Assembly (NCBI GenBank): GCA_022824185.1
Contig: JAJEAU010000013.1
Location: 1-64,000, forward strand
DNA: 64,000 nt
Source of the DNA: Dehalococcoidia bacterium
Lineage (GTDB): Bacteria > Chloroflexota > Dehalococcoidia > Lucifugimonadales > Lucifugimonadaceae
Direction: 5' to 3'
The translations under genes and the position numbers were made by a program. The notes under the pieces were generated by a model, which was not told the origin of the DNA, did not search any database, and saw only the letters and a program-made list of their open reading frames with translations. How positions within the stretch are numbered: position 1 is the stretch's first letter; each line of letters begins with the position of its first letter. Below are positions 17,866-27,233 of the stretch, one piece after another.

Positions 17866-19035
17866 ATGACTCGTCGATGGATTATCTTGATCTCGGCGGC
17901 GTTCGCATTCGCGGCTTTCGCGTGTGGCGGCGGCGATTCCTCCGAAGACGAAGTCTACCGTGTGGGCGTGTTGGAATCGCTGACCGGATTGGGTGAGACG
18001 TATGGGACGGTGGCGAACAACTCGAAGCAGATGGCGGCAGACGAGATCAACGAGGCTGGAGGTATCGACGGCAAGAGACTCGAACTCGTGGTTGAGGATT
18101 CGAAGTGCAACGCCCAGGACGCTATTACGGCTTACAACAAGCTGACAGACGTCGAAAACCTCAAGATCATTCTCGGACCCTCGTGCAGCGCCGCGTTGCT
18201 CGGCGTCGCACCAATCGCGCAGCAAGATGGCAACATCCTCTTCTCGGGATTGGCGGTACATCCCGACATCTCCCAAGCCGGAGACTACATCTTCCGAAAT
18301 GCCATCAACGGCGAGAAGAACGGCACCGGGCTCGGCAACCTCTTGTGGGACGATGGAATAAAGACCGTTGCATCGCTGAGCGAATCGACCGACTACGCCG
18401 AGGGCGCACGACTAACAACCGCGGAGCAGTTCCAGAAACGCGGCGGGCAGGTTGTGGCGGAGGAACGCTACCCTTCAGACACCACGGATTTCAGAGCATC
18501 GCTCACCAAATTGATCAACGCCGCACCCGACGCGATCTTTGTAGCCTCGCAAGCAGAATTCTCCGGCGGAACGGCCATTAAACAACTTCGCGAACTAGGA
18601 TACGAAGGCCCCATTTATGGCGAAATCGTGTCTGTAGGCTGGACCGCTCTCGAAATCGCTGGCGACGCGGCCACCGGCGTCAAAGCGGTCGTCGCGGTAC
18701 TCGAACCCGGCAATGCCAAGGGGCAGGACGTCATTTCCAAATTCAAAGAACGATATGACTACATCACGCTCGCCTGGTACGTCGCATCGACATACGACGA
18801 CATCTACATCACTGCCGAGTGTCTCAAGCAAACTGGCGATGACCAAGACGCCGATGGATTCAAAGACTGTCTGAACAACATCACTTGGAGCGGTGCAATC
18901 GGAGACAACTACAGCTTCGATGAGCAGGGCGATGTTACCGACGTCGCACCCTTCATTGTCGAAGTCTTACCGACCGACGAGCGGACCGCAGACAACCAAG
19001 GTTACAGAGTACTGGCCCCCGCCAAGAGCGAGTAG
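17866..19035 (+). CDS. Branched-chain amino acid-type ABC transporter substrate-binding lipoprotein (copy 2)
   Basis: A 389-residue paralog of the preceding gene. I prefer the ATG at 17866 (an upstream ATG at 17827 is in frame) because it gives a compact lipoprotein signal, MTRRWIILISAAFAFAAFAC, with Cys20 as the lipid-attached residue, and because AGGGGAA lies just upstream. The mature part repeats the landmarks of copy 1: VGVLESLTGLGETYG, ADEINEAGGIDGKR, VEDSKCNAQDAITAYNKLTD, and a conserved C-terminal stretch around ITAECLKQTGDDQDADGF. The two proteins probably feed the same LivHMGF-like membrane complex encoded next, perhaps with different ligands. Confidence 0.88.
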   Translation: MTRRWIILISAAFAFAAFACGGGDSSEDEVYRVGVLESLTGLGETYGTVANNSKQMAADEINEAGGIDGKRLELVVEDSKCNAQDAITAYNKLTDVENLKIILGPSCSAALLGVAPIAQQDGNILFSGLAVHPDISQAGDYIFRNAINGEKNGTGLGNLLWDDGIKTVASLSESTDYAEGARLTTAEQFQKRGGQVVAEERYPSDTTDFRASLTKLINAAPDAIFVASQAEFSGGTAIKQLRELGYEGPIYGEIVSVGWTALEIAGDAATGVKAVVAVLEPGNAKGQDVISKFKERYDYITLAWYVASTYDDIYITAECLKQTGDDQDADGFKDCLNNITWSGAIGDNYSFDEQGDVTDVAPFIVEVLPTDERTADNQGYRVLAPAKSE

Positions 19036-19064
19036 TCTGACCTTGCACAACCGGATCGACTTTA

Positions 19065-20423
19065 GTGACCGACGCACGTAGCTATATTTCCAACCGGGGC
19101 AACGTCCTCGCGATCGTGCTCGTCACCCTCGTGGTGGCGTACATCGGCTGGAAGATCACGGAATCGCCCGATCAGGCGCTGCAGTTCGCGTTTAATGGGA
19201 TGTCGGTGGGCGCGGTCTACGCGCTCGTGGCGTTGGGTTTCACGATCGTTTACAGCACCGTGTGGTTTTTCGACATGTATTACGGTGCGGCGGCCGCGCT
19301 CGGTGCCTACGGGGTCTTTTATCTGCGGTCGTCTGAAACGCTCGGCGGGCTCTACGAAGTCAACAATCCGGTTGTGAACGGCGTCTTCTCGCTGATTGTG
19401 GTTGGTGTTGCGTTTTGGGCTTTGCACACCGCGCTCTACTACCGATTGAGGACGCGGTTCAGCGACCGGGCGTTGCGGATCGGATTTGGCGTGTCGGCGC
19501 TCATTGCTGGCGCTTATGTCGATGTTGTTCTGACGCGGCCGGAGGAGCTTCATGTCACGCTGATCCCGGCAGTATTAGCCGTGACGGCGACTGTCGTATT
19601 TTTGGCTGGACGATATGCGTATGCGAACTTGATTAGTTCCCGTGAACCGATGGTTTTCAATGTGATTCTGGTGGTGATCGGGGTCGCGCTGGGCGCATTT
19701 TCGGCCTTTTTGATCGCCGACTCGCCGGGTTCGAAGCTGTATCTGAGCTGGGCGGTTTCTTGCTTCTTGGCGGGAACCGTTTCTTTGGCGCTCTATCGTG
19801 GGCTTTACGTCTTCATGCGGGAACGGGCGAGGTCACCGCTGGTGATGCTTGTTGCGACGTTGGGTATCTTGCTTGCTTTCAGCGCATTGATCGTGATCGT
19901 GTTCGAGCCGACGCCGCGGCCTTTGCCAGAACCATTTGGCGGCTCAGCACATGAGATCGCCGGTGCCAACATCAAAACGCTCAACCTATTCACGATTGGA
20001 GTCGCCGTCGCGGGTTTCCTCGGACTTCTGTGGCTGCTGAAGAAGACGACATTCGGAAGAACTGTTCGGGCGATAGGTGATGACGAAGAGGTGGCTAAGG
20101 TTGTGGGCATCAACACGACGGTGATCATCGCCACGGTTTTCTTCATCGGCGCGGTTTTCGCGGCGTTGGGCGGGTTGCTCAGCGGACACGATACGGCGAT
20201 TCAGCCTCGGATGGGTTTGCTGCTGCTTTTGAAGGGCTGGATAGCGTCGGTCGTTGGCGGGATCGGCAATCTGCAAGGGGCGATACTGGGCGGATTTCTG
20301 TTAGGTATGCTCGAGCAGTTTGGAATATGGGATCTGGCGGGCGAGTGGCGAGACGTGGTTTCGTTCGTGGTATTGATATTGTTCCTGTCGTTCTGGCCGG
20401 CCGGTATCTTGCCTAGGAAGTAG
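19065..20423 (+). CDS. Branched-chain amino acid ABC transporter permease, LivH-like, with large insertion
   Basis: A 452-residue permease starting at GTG, 29 bases after the binding-protein gene. The N-terminal GMSVGAVYALVALGFTIVY and C-terminal GRTVRAIGDDEEVAKVVGIN plus GGIGNLQGAILGGFLLGMLE are LivH hallmarks. LivH proteins are usually 290-310 residues. Here an extra hydrophobic region of roughly 130-140 residues (about 95-235) lies between the first family block and LYRGLYVFMRERARSPLVMLVATLG. It appears to add several membrane helices. The frame is open throughout, with no sign of error. The function of the insertion is unknown. Confidence 0.88.
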   Translation: MTDARSYISNRGNVLAIVLVTLVVAYIGWKITESPDQALQFAFNGMSVGAVYALVALGFTIVYSTVWFFDMYYGAAAALGAYGVFYLRSSETLGGLYEVNNPVVNGVFSLIVVGVAFWALHTALYYRLRTRFSDRALRIGFGVSALIAGAYVDVVLTRPEELHVTLIPAVLAVTATVVFLAGRYAYANLISSREPMVFNVILVVIGVALGAFSAFLIADSPGSKLYLSWAVSCFLAGTVSLALYRGLYVFMRERARSPLVMLVATLGILLAFSALIVIVFEPTPRPLPEPFGGSAHEIAGANIKTLNLFTIGVAVAGFLGLLWLLKKTTFGRTVRAIGDDEEVAKVVGINTTVIIATVFFIGAVFAALGGLLSGHDTAIQPRMGLLLLLKGWIASVVGGIGNLQGAILGGFLLGMLEQFGIWDLAGEWRDVVSFVVLILFLSFWPAGILPRK

Positions 20424-20433
20424 GCGTATTTCG

Positions 20434-21480
20434 ATGAACGGCAATGCGACGACAGCAAGCCCTTCGCTTTTTGAGCGAGGCATGTTGATGCTCAGGGAGA
20501 AGGGCGACCTCGAGCTCTATGCCAATGTGTTCGTGATCGGATGGGCGGTGATATTCACGCTGTGGCAAGGCGTCGGTTTTGCGGTTACGCTCGGGACGGT
20601 TTTCTGCATCTGGGCGATATTGTCGGTGAGCCTGAATCTGGTCGTGGGGTATACCGGTCTGTTGTCTGTTGGACATATCGGATTCTTCGGTATCGGGGCA
20701 TACGGGATGGCGATCTTGACGTCGGACACCTCGTATGAGCTATTGCGTACTGAATCGATACCGCAGTTCGGGTTGCCGTTTTTCGCTGCACTGCCGATCT
20801 GCGTGCTGGCGGCGGGGGTTGCGGCGGTGGTCGTGGGAGTAGTGTTCAACCGGTTCAGGGACGATATCTACGTTCTCGTGTCGTTTGGGTTCGCCATCAT
20901 CGCGTTCAATGTGTTTCTTAGTTGGCGGGCGTTGACCCGTGGTGCCTATGGCATCCCCGACGTGCAGAGGCCGCAGATCGGAAGCTGGGTGGCAGATGGC
21001 GAAATCGAGTTCTTGGCATTGTGCGTGGTCTTCCTGCTGATCGTGGTTGGTATCTCGTGGTTCCTGGTGTCATCATCGTTCGGACGTGTGTTGAAGGCGA
21101 TACGGGAGGATGAACAGGTGGCGCAGGTCTTCGGATACCAGACAACGTATTACAAACTGGCGATCTGGGTGATATCGGCAATGATGGCGGGCCTTGCCGG
21201 AGGGTTGTTGGGTAGTTTCACGACCTTTGTTGATCCCAACTCGTTCATATTGCTCGAGTCGATGCTTCTGGTTTCGATCGTGATACTGGGCGGACTGGCA
21301 TCGATTCGGGGTTCGCTGTTGGGTGCGTTGGCATTCGTCCTGCTCGAAGAGGGGATGAGGTTCATCACTTACCTGCCTTCGGAGTTCATCGGACAGGTTC
21401 GGCAGGTGGTCCTGGGAGTGATGCTCGTGTTGCTGATGCTGTTCAGGCCTCAGGGGTTGGCAGGGAGGTACAAGTTATGA
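20434..21480 (+). CDS. Branched-chain amino acid ABC transporter permease, LivM-like
   Basis: A 348-residue inner-membrane permease. The conserved segment SLNLVVGYTGLLSVGHIGFFGIGAY (LivM signature, about residues 66-90) is followed by further helices and the ATPase-contact loop GRVLKAIREDEQVAQVFGYQ. The C-terminal GLASIRGSLLGALAFVLLEE and LFRPQGLAGRY are typical endings. It lies 10 bases after the LivH-like gene and overlaps the next gene by four bases (ATGA), so the importer genes are one transcription unit. Confidence 0.92.
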   Translation: MNGNATTASPSLFERGMLMLREKGDLELYANVFVIGWAVIFTLWQGVGFAVTLGTVFCIWAILSVSLNLVVGYTGLLSVGHIGFFGIGAYGMAILTSDTSYELLRTESIPQFGLPFFAALPICVLAAGVAAVVVGVVFNRFRDDIYVLVSFGFAIIAFNVFLSWRALTRGAYGIPDVQRPQIGSWVADGEIEFLALCVVFLLIVVGISWFLVSSSFGRVLKAIREDEQVAQVFGYQTTYYKLAIWVISAMMAGLAGGLLGSFTTFVDPNSFILLESMLLVSIVILGGLASIRGSLLGALAFVLLEEGMRFITYLPSEFIGQVRQVVLGVMLVLLMLFRPQGLAGRYKL

Positions 21481-22238
21481 CAAGTCGCAACGTCGCACAC
21501 GACGAGTACTACGGCATCCAAACCATCGGCGTAACCAAAGCGTTCGACGGTGTGAAAGCCCTCGATGATGTGACCTTCACGATACCGATATTCGGGATGA
21601 CGAGTATCGTCGGTCCGAACGGGTCTGGAAAATCCACCCTCGTCAACCTCCTCACCGGAGTTCTCCCGTTCGACGAAGGGATCGTCAAGATCGAGACGAA
21701 CTCGTTTTCCGTGATCCACGCGCACGAAACCCCGGATCATGGGATCACTCGAACCTTCCAAGAGGTGCGACTATTCGACCAGATGACAGTTTGGGACAAC
21801 ATGATGGTCGTGTTGACCAATCGGAAGCTCTTTCCTTCGATGATCGAACGCTCGAAGTCGGAGCATCGCGACAAGGCAGAAGAGATATTGAAGCAAGTGG
21901 GGATGTGGGAGAAACGCGAGTCCATGGCTGGAGAACTTTCGTACGGCCAGCGCAAACTCTTGGAAATCGGCCGCGCCATGGCGCTGGATGTTCAGGTCTA
22001 CATCCTCGACGAACCCTTCGCCGGACTCTTTCCGCAGATGCTCGAACGCGTGAAAGACCTCCTCAGAGATATCAGATCGAACGGCCGAACCGTCGTGTTC
22101 ATCTCTCACAACATGGATATCGTGCGCGAACTCTCCGACCACATCATCGTCCTCGAAAGCGGCAAGTTCCTGCTGGCCGGAGAAGTCGAAGACATCCTGA
22201 ACCGACCCGAAGTTATCCGAGCGTATCTCGGAGCCTGA
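21477..22238 (+). CDS. ABC transporter ATP-binding protein, LivG-like
   Basis: A 253-residue ATPase of the branched-chain amino acid importer. It contains Walker A GPNGSGKST (about residues 43-51), the Q-loop and ITRTFQEVRLFDQMTVWDNM, a LivG hallmark (usual form ARTFQ..RLF..MTVLENV). The signature is shortened to LSYGQRKLLEIGRAMAL, as is normal in LivG, followed by Walker B VYILDEPFAGL and the switch His ISHNMD. The start overlaps the LivM-like stop (ATGA), giving translational coupling. Confidence 0.92.
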   Translation: MTSRNVAHDEYYGIQTIGVTKAFDGVKALDDVTFTIPIFGMTSIVGPNGSGKSTLVNLLTGVLPFDEGIVKIETNSFSVIHAHETPDHGITRTFQEVRLFDQMTVWDNMMVVLTNRKLFPSMIERSKSEHRDKAEEILKQVGMWEKRESMAGELSYGQRKLLEIGRAMALDVQVYILDEPFAGLFPQMLERVKDLLRDIRSNGRTVVFISHNMDIVRELSDHIIVLESGKFLLAGEVEDILNRPEVIRAYLGA

Positions 22239-22263
22239 TTATCTCAGCTGCAGATCAAAACTG

Positions 22264-23049
22264 ATGGTTGCAACAGATCAAGATATTGCCAATCGCGATG
22301 GCAGCGATGCGCCTGCCAGCGAAGCTCTTTTGGATCTCGTCGACATCTCGGTGCATTACGGCGCTGTGATCGGATTGGACAAAGTGTCTCTAGCGGTAAA
22401 CCAAGGCGAGTTGGTGGCTGTGATGGGGCCGAACGGGGCTGGCAAATCGACGGTGTTGAAGGCGATCATGGGGTTGGCACCGGTGGTTGGAGGCACCGTG
22501 TATCTGAGGGGCGAACCACTTGACGTTGCGACTCACGAGATCGTCAAACAGGGCATCTCGTTCGTTCCTCAAGGGAGGCGCGTGTTCACGCATCTGACCA
22601 TCGAGGAGAATCTCCGATTGGGATGCCTGCATGTGGGCGATCGTGACGAACAAGAACGACGCTTGGAGTCGACGCTTGACCTCTTCCCTATTCTTCGGGA
22701 TAAGCGTCGTGACTACGCGAGTGCGATGTCGGGTGGGCAACAACAGATGCTCGCGATCGGTCGGGGGTTGATGGCCGGGCCCGACGTTCTGTTGCTCGAT
22801 GAGCCGACTTTGGGTCTAGCGCCGATCATCGTGACGGAGGTGTTCGAGAAGATTTCGGAGATTAGTCAGGTTCTTCGAACGACGATCCTCGTGGTTGAAC
22901 ACAACATCCAGAGCATCCTCGATATTGCGAGTCGGGCTTACATCTTGAACAATGGGAGATTGGCACACGACGGTTCGCCCGAATCTGTCCGTGAGACCGA
23001 CATCTTGACCGATGTGTTTTTGGGCAAGGTTGGGGACGAGGAAGCTTAA
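22264..23049 (+). CDS. ABC transporter ATP-binding protein, LivF-like
   Basis: A 261-residue second ATPase of the same importer. Walker A GPNGAGKST (about residues 56-64), ISFVPQGRRVFTHLTIEENL (the LivF Q-loop block), signature MSGGQQQMLAIGRGLMAGPDVLLLDEPTLGLAP and switch EHN are all present. It begins 25 bases after the LivG-like gene. The presence of two binding proteins, two permeases and two ATPases means the importer is complete within this window. Confidence 0.93.
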   Translation: MVATDQDIANRDGSDAPASEALLDLVDISVHYGAVIGLDKVSLAVNQGELVAVMGPNGAGKSTVLKAIMGLAPVVGGTVYLRGEPLDVATHEIVKQGISFVPQGRRVFTHLTIEENLRLGCLHVGDRDEQERRLESTLDLFPILRDKRRDYASAMSGGQQQMLAIGRGLMAGPDVLLLDEPTLGLAPIIVTEVFEKISEISQVLRTTILVVEHNIQSILDIASRAYILNNGRLAHDGSPESVRETDILTDVFLGKVGDEEA

Positions 23050-23087
23050 TCTCGGAGTGGTATCGCCTGTCGGCGTACCATGACGAC

Positions 23088-23996
23088 ATGGATCCGGCAA
23101 CCGACTTCTCCACCGTTCAGTTCACAGCAGAACTGCACCGCGCCGCTCGACTGATCGCAGATTCCGACTACGTTGTCGCCATGACCGGGGCAGGGATGTC
23201 GGTTGAAAGCGGGATACCTCCGTTTCGTGGCACTAACGGACTTTGGACGAAGTACGGGACCCCGTCGATGGATGGATATCGCCAGTTCAGGGCCGATCCC
23301 GCGGGGTATTGGGATCGGCAGATCAACGAACAGATCGACGAGCACATCCTAGAGTTGCGGGAGTCGCTAAGAAACGCGCGTCCTCATGCTGGACATTTCG
23401 CCATGGTGAAGTTGGTGGAACGTGGATTCATTAAATCCGTGATCACTCAGAATATCGACGGTTTGGATGTTCGAGCAGGGATGGGCGATTCGCTGATCGA
23501 GATACACGGAAACCGCTCGAGGCTGCGCTGCATCGGCTGCTCGAAACGCACCGATCTCAACGATTTTGTGCCGCTGTTCGTGCCTGATCCTTGCGACGAA
23601 TGCGGTCAACCCGTCAAGTTCGACGCAGTCATGTTCGGCGAACCTATCGTGCCTGAGGTGATGGCCGCCGCCAGAGAGGAGATCGACCGCGCTGACTGCG
23701 TGGTTGCGATCGGGACATCTGCGACAGTGCGACCTGCCAGCGGTCTGCTCTGGGTGGCACGACATCGATCGAAGGGGGATCTGAAGAATGGTAGGACGCA
23801 GCGCGAAGACGCCAAGCTGATAGAGATCAACCCCAATCCGACGAAGCTGTCGTCCATCTGTGACGTCGTGGTGCGCACGACGGCCAAGGCGGGTGTGACG
23901 GCGCTGCTCGATGCGGTTGAGCAGATGCGTGCGGCTAGACGAGATGGGCGTCGGCCTTCCGTATCAACATCATCCCGTCTCGAACCGTCAGCATGA
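23088..23996 (+). CDS. NAD-dependent protein deacylase, Sir2 family (CobB-like)
   Basis: A 302-residue sirtuin that removes acyl groups from lysines with consumption of NAD+. Motifs are GAGMSVESGIPPFRG (NAD-binding, about residues 28-42), TQNIDGLD (about 121-128), and the catalytic His in EIHGN. A zinc-binding four-cysteine set is visible as CIGC and CDEC about 20-25 residues apart, followed by DAVMFGEP and IGTSATVRPAS. Bacterial sirtuins are usually 230-280 residues; the C-terminal extension, rich in Arg/Ser, overlaps the convergent O-methyltransferase gene by 62 bases. It starts 38 bases after the LivF-like gene. Confidence 0.92.
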   Translation: MDPATDFSTVQFTAELHRAARLIADSDYVVAMTGAGMSVESGIPPFRGTNGLWTKYGTPSMDGYRQFRADPAGYWDRQINEQIDEHILELRESLRNARPHAGHFAMVKLVERGFIKSVITQNIDGLDVRAGMGDSLIEIHGNRSRLRCIGCSKRTDLNDFVPLFVPDPCDECGQPVKFDAVMFGEPIVPEVMAAAREEIDRADCVVAIGTSATVRPASGLLWVARHRSKGDLKNGRTQREDAKLIEINPNPTKLSSICDVVVRTTAKAGVTALLDAVEQMRAARRDGRRPSVSTSSRLEPSA

Positions 23997-24600
23997 CGTT
24001 GACAACTCGATCATCGTTTTGAACGGTTTCGTTCAGTGACTTGATCGATCTGGTTGCGTCTTCTTCCATTTCGCCTTCGGCATCGTCCGGACCCAATACG
24101 CGTCCGGCCCACAGGACGTTGTCGACCACGATCAGCCCGCGCGGCGCCAACAGTTCCAGCGCCTTCTCGTAGTAAAACGCATAGTTCTTCTTGTCGGCGT
24201 CGATGAAGACCAAGTCGAAGGGTGGATCGAGGTTCTCCAACGTCTCCGTCGCTGGGGCGAGTCTGAGGTCGATCTTTTTCCCGGCGGGATGTCTGGCCCA
24301 ATGCTTGCGAGCGATTGCGGTGAAGTCCTCGCTGACGTCGCAGGTGATCAACTCGCCGTCTTCCGGTAGCGCCGAGGCCATCATCAACGCGCTGTACCCC
24401 ACGAAAGTGCCGACCTCCAATACGCGTTTCGCACCGCTGATGGTGACCAACGTATTCAAGAAGTAGCCCACGGATCGTCCCGACATCATTCCCGCGGCGC
24501 CTGTGGCTTCAACGTCGACCGCGATGTCGTCGAACACGCTGTCGGGGACGGTCGTGTGGGCGGTGGCGTATTCGTCAATTCCTGCCGGGAAGTCGAGCAT
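23935..24600 (-). CDS. SAM-dependent O-methyltransferase, family 3 (caffeoyl-CoA OMT-like)
   Basis: A 221-residue methyltransferase. The SAM-binding motif I is VLEVGTFVGYSALMMASALP (about residues 60-79), then ELITCDVSEDFTAIARKHW, and the metal and substrate region FDLVFIDADKKNYAFYYEKALELL with GLIVVDNVLWAGRV. These are diagnostic of the divalent-metal-dependent OMT family that methylates catechol-type or other hydroxyls. The natural substrate is unknown. The 3' end overlaps the sirtuin gene on the opposite strand. Confidence 0.92.
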   Translation of the reverse strand: MLDFPAGIDEYATAHTTVPDSVFDDIAVDVEATGAAGMMSGRSVGYFLNTLVTISGAKRVLEVGTFVGYSALMMASALPEDGELITCDVSEDFTAIARKHWARHPAGKKIDLRLAPATETLENLDPPFDLVFIDADKKNYAFYYEKALELLAPRGLIVVDNVLWAGRVLGPDDAEGEMEEDATRSIKSLNETVQNDDRVVNVMLTVRDGMMLIRKADAHLV

Positions 24601-24639
24601 GTTTTGTTGATCCCTTTCGAAGTTCTGGTTGTCGGCTAC

Positions 24640-25056
24640 TCAGGTTAACGCGCCGATGACGACGCCAGACACGGTGATCAACACCGCAGCGTGGCCAGCT
24701 TGGATCCAAGCGAGGCGGTTTTTGTTGGCGAACATGTAGTGCGGGGCAATCGTCATACCGGCGATGCCGATACCCAACATCAATCCGACGACTAAACCGT
24801 TCACGATCCCACCGCCGACGTTTGACAACACCAAAGCGATCGTGACGTTGGCGATGATGGCCAACACGAAGGTGATGATGTAGATGACCGGCGAACCGGT
24901 TCCTTCCAGGTCGGCTTCAGTCAAGCCTTCGCCCTCCATCCAAGCGTTGCCGAATACCTGCGGCATGTACCAGATGAATGAAACGACCATGTACGCCACA
25001 GCGCCGATGGCGATGCCGATCCACTGTTGTCCCGAAATCGCAAACTCAAAATCCAT
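24640..25056 (-). CDS. DUF1761 family membrane protein
   Basis: A 138-residue protein with four predicted transmembrane helices. The start is the ATG at 25056, chosen because a near-perfect Shine-Dalgarno AAGGAGGTC lies four bases upstream; an in-frame start at 25098 lacks one. The N-terminal IGIAIGAVAYMVVSFIWYMPQVFGNAWMEGEG matches the DUF1761 family (small proteins with the W-Y-x-P-x-x-F-G motif), and NANK-like FANKNRLAWIQAGHAAV near the end also fits. The function of the family is unknown. Its position 39 bases upstream of the O-methyltransferase start suggests cotranscription. Confidence 0.8.
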   Translation of the reverse strand: MDFEFAISGQQWIGIAIGAVAYMVVSFIWYMPQVFGNAWMEGEGLTEADLEGTGSPVIYIITFVLAIIANVTIALVLSNVGGGIVNGLVVGLMLGIGIAGMTIAPHYMFANKNRLAWIQAGHAAVLITVSGVVIGALT

Positions 25057-25305
25057 TTTGGACCTCCTTGATAGCGTCTGCCCGTTCGTGAGAGACACGC
25101 GAATTTTAGCCTAACGCCGTTTCACGAATCGACGGGTAACGCTTGTGGACATTTGCGTTTGTCGCGGGCGCGCATTCGAGAACGTTCCTATAAACTGATT
25201 TCATCCGTTGAAATGACGTGAGTTACGAAATTCTCGGATTTCGATGGCGAATTTTACGAAAAAGCGCTATCGCTTCGAATGACGACTCGCGGAAGGAGGA
25301 ATGAG

Positions 25306-27072
25306 ATGCGAAACATGTTCCGGCATAATGCCCGAACTCTGCTGCTGATTTTCGGGAGTACCCTTCTCATCCCCCTTGCGGCTTTCGCCGCGATGGCCTG
25401 TACCGACGATTCAGGACCCGCGGCGGAAGGAACTGTAACGATAGCGTTGGCCGAGATTCCGCCGTTGATCCAAGAACCTCGGCGCGATATTCGAGCCACT
25501 GGTGGGATCGGCAAGGATCTTTCCATCTTCGAGACGATCGTGCGTGCGCCGCACGTATCGCCGCCGACGCCACCGCCGCAGGATCACACCGCATACTCCC
25601 CGTCCGATCTCGGGCTTGCGGAGTCTTGGGAAGTCGCTTCGGACTTCAACAGCATCACCTTCACAATCCGGGAGGACATCCCCTGGCACAACAATGGAGG
25701 TGACTGGGGCGATTTGACGGCTGAGGACGTTGCTTGGACGTTCAATTCGGCGTTCGCGGCCGACTCGGTCAACAACGGAGCTGAAGAGATCGGGCCTGAG
25801 ATGAAGGTCGGGTTCGACGTGATCGACGAACGGACGGTTCGACAGAACATCGAACCGGGCGGTTTCGATCCTACCTGGGCATGGTTGCAAGGCAACGCTG
25901 GCTTCAACGGAATTGTCGTAGTCAGCAAGAAAGCCTTCGACGAGTTGGGTGCCGAAGGATTCGGCACAACGGCAGTGGGAACCGGCAAATACCAAGTTGC
26001 CGAATGGGTGGCCGATGACCAAGTCGTCCTCGAATCTGTCAGAGACCACTGGACAGGGATTGATCCTTCGGTGGGAACTGTGAAACTGGTCAACATGCCG
26101 GAGGCGGCGTCCCGCGAAGCGGCGCTGCGTGCCGGTGAGATCGACATCGGCGAACTCAGCCCACAGGTCATCAACCAAGTCGTCAGCGAAATTGGCGGTT
26201 CGGTCCAAGAGATCGGGATTGCACGACCACAAGGTTTCCAGATGGCTGGTAACTACTGGTCGACGAACTGTTCCGACTGTGAAGGCGGAGTGATGCCACG
26301 ACCCGGTTGGGACGAAGGCATTTCGGAAGGCTTCCCTTGGATCGGTGATCCAAATGACCCGCAGTCGATGGAGAACGCGCGAAAGGTTCGATGGGCGATG
26401 GCAATGGCCGTCAACCGAGAGTCGATCATTGACAACGTTCTCGACGGACTCGGTCGCGTGATCTACGCGTGGCAGAACATTCTCCCGGATGACCCATCGC
26501 ACAAGTCCGAGTGGGTGATTCCTTACGATGTCGCGATGGCGCAACAGTACATGGCGGAAGCCGGAGTTGGCGATGGTTTCGAGATGGAGATCTGGGTACC
26601 GAGTACGTTCTCTCCGGGAACGATTGCAGCGGCTGAAGCGGTAGCTGAGATGTGGCGCAGCGACCTTGGTATCGACGTGACGATCGACCGAACCGAGTAT
26701 CCGGCTCGCCGACCACAGACCGTCGACAAGACGATCAACGTCCCGTTCACGCACGGCATCAACTGGATACCGGGTGCGACGTCGGCGCGGTATATCTGTG
26801 CCGCCGCTGGACACATCGTCGGCTTCACGATGGAGCAGGAGTACTGCGACATCGGGCTCTCGAATGCCACGGAGCGGTCATTGGATCAGCGCATAGCGAA
26901 CAACATCGCGGTGCAGGACTATCTGTCTCACCAGATGCTGTTCTTGCCGATGTTCCAGCACAGCGCGAACCTGTTCGCGGTTACGGGAAGGGTGGCCGAA
27001 TGGGATCCGTACAACTCTCAAGACGTGCTGCCTAACCGGCCTGAGTCGCTGGTCCTATCGGACTCTGAATGA
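25306..27072 (+). CDS. ABC transporter substrate-binding protein, family 5 (peptide/nickel/oligosaccharide type)
   Basis: A 588-residue extracellular binding protein (SBP_bac_5). I start it at the ATG at 25306 because AAGGAGG lies 6-7 bases upstream. A signal peptide ends in AAFAAMAC (Cys32), compatible with lipid attachment. Landmarks are LAESWEVASDFNSITFTIRE, DLTAEDVAWTFN, GTGKYQVAEWVADDQVVLE, and KVRWAMAMAVNRESIIDNVL, all typical of DppA/OppA relatives. It has an insertion rich in Cys (NCSDCEGG, about residues 324-331). Two cognate permease genes follow after a 160-base gap, but no ATPase genes are present. Confidence 0.88.
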   Translation: MRNMFRHNARTLLLIFGSTLLIPLAAFAAMACTDDSGPAAEGTVTIALAEIPPLIQEPRRDIRATGGIGKDLSIFETIVRAPHVSPPTPPPQDHTAYSPSDLGLAESWEVASDFNSITFTIREDIPWHNNGGDWGDLTAEDVAWTFNSAFAADSVNNGAEEIGPEMKVGFDVIDERTVRQNIEPGGFDPTWAWLQGNAGFNGIVVVSKKAFDELGAEGFGTTAVGTGKYQVAEWVADDQVVLESVRDHWTGIDPSVGTVKLVNMPEAASREAALRAGEIDIGELSPQVINQVVSEIGGSVQEIGIARPQGFQMAGNYWSTNCSDCEGGVMPRPGWDEGISEGFPWIGDPNDPQSMENARKVRWAMAMAVNRESIIDNVLDGLGRVIYAWQNILPDDPSHKSEWVIPYDVAMAQQYMAEAGVGDGFEMEIWVPSTFSPGTIAAAEAVAEMWRSDLGIDVTIDRTEYPARRPQTVDKTINVPFTHGINWIPGATSARYICAAAGHIVGFTMEQEYCDIGLSNATERSLDQRIANNIAVQDYLSHQMLFLPMFQHSANLFAVTGRVAEWDPYNSQDVLPNRPESLVLSDSE

Positions 27073-27233
27073 GCAACACTTCGGCCTGCCGCCGAATGAA
27101 ATCGCCGTATTCTCCCGGCGCGAGGAGAGCTTGGCGAAGATAAAGGCGGCAGGTCGAGTGCTTCTTGGTAGCGTAGACTGGGCACACCACATCGGGTCGA
27201 CCGCGGTGGGTTCAGTTTGATTGGACACGTCCG

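Noticed and set aside
17713-18276. 187-residue minus-strand frame over the second binding-protein gene
   Set aside because: Antisense shadow of a clearly coding lipoprotein gene.
25411-26814. 467-residue minus-strand frame over the family 5 binding protein
   Set aside because: Arg/His-rich antisense translation of a conserved gene; long only because of GC-rich composition.
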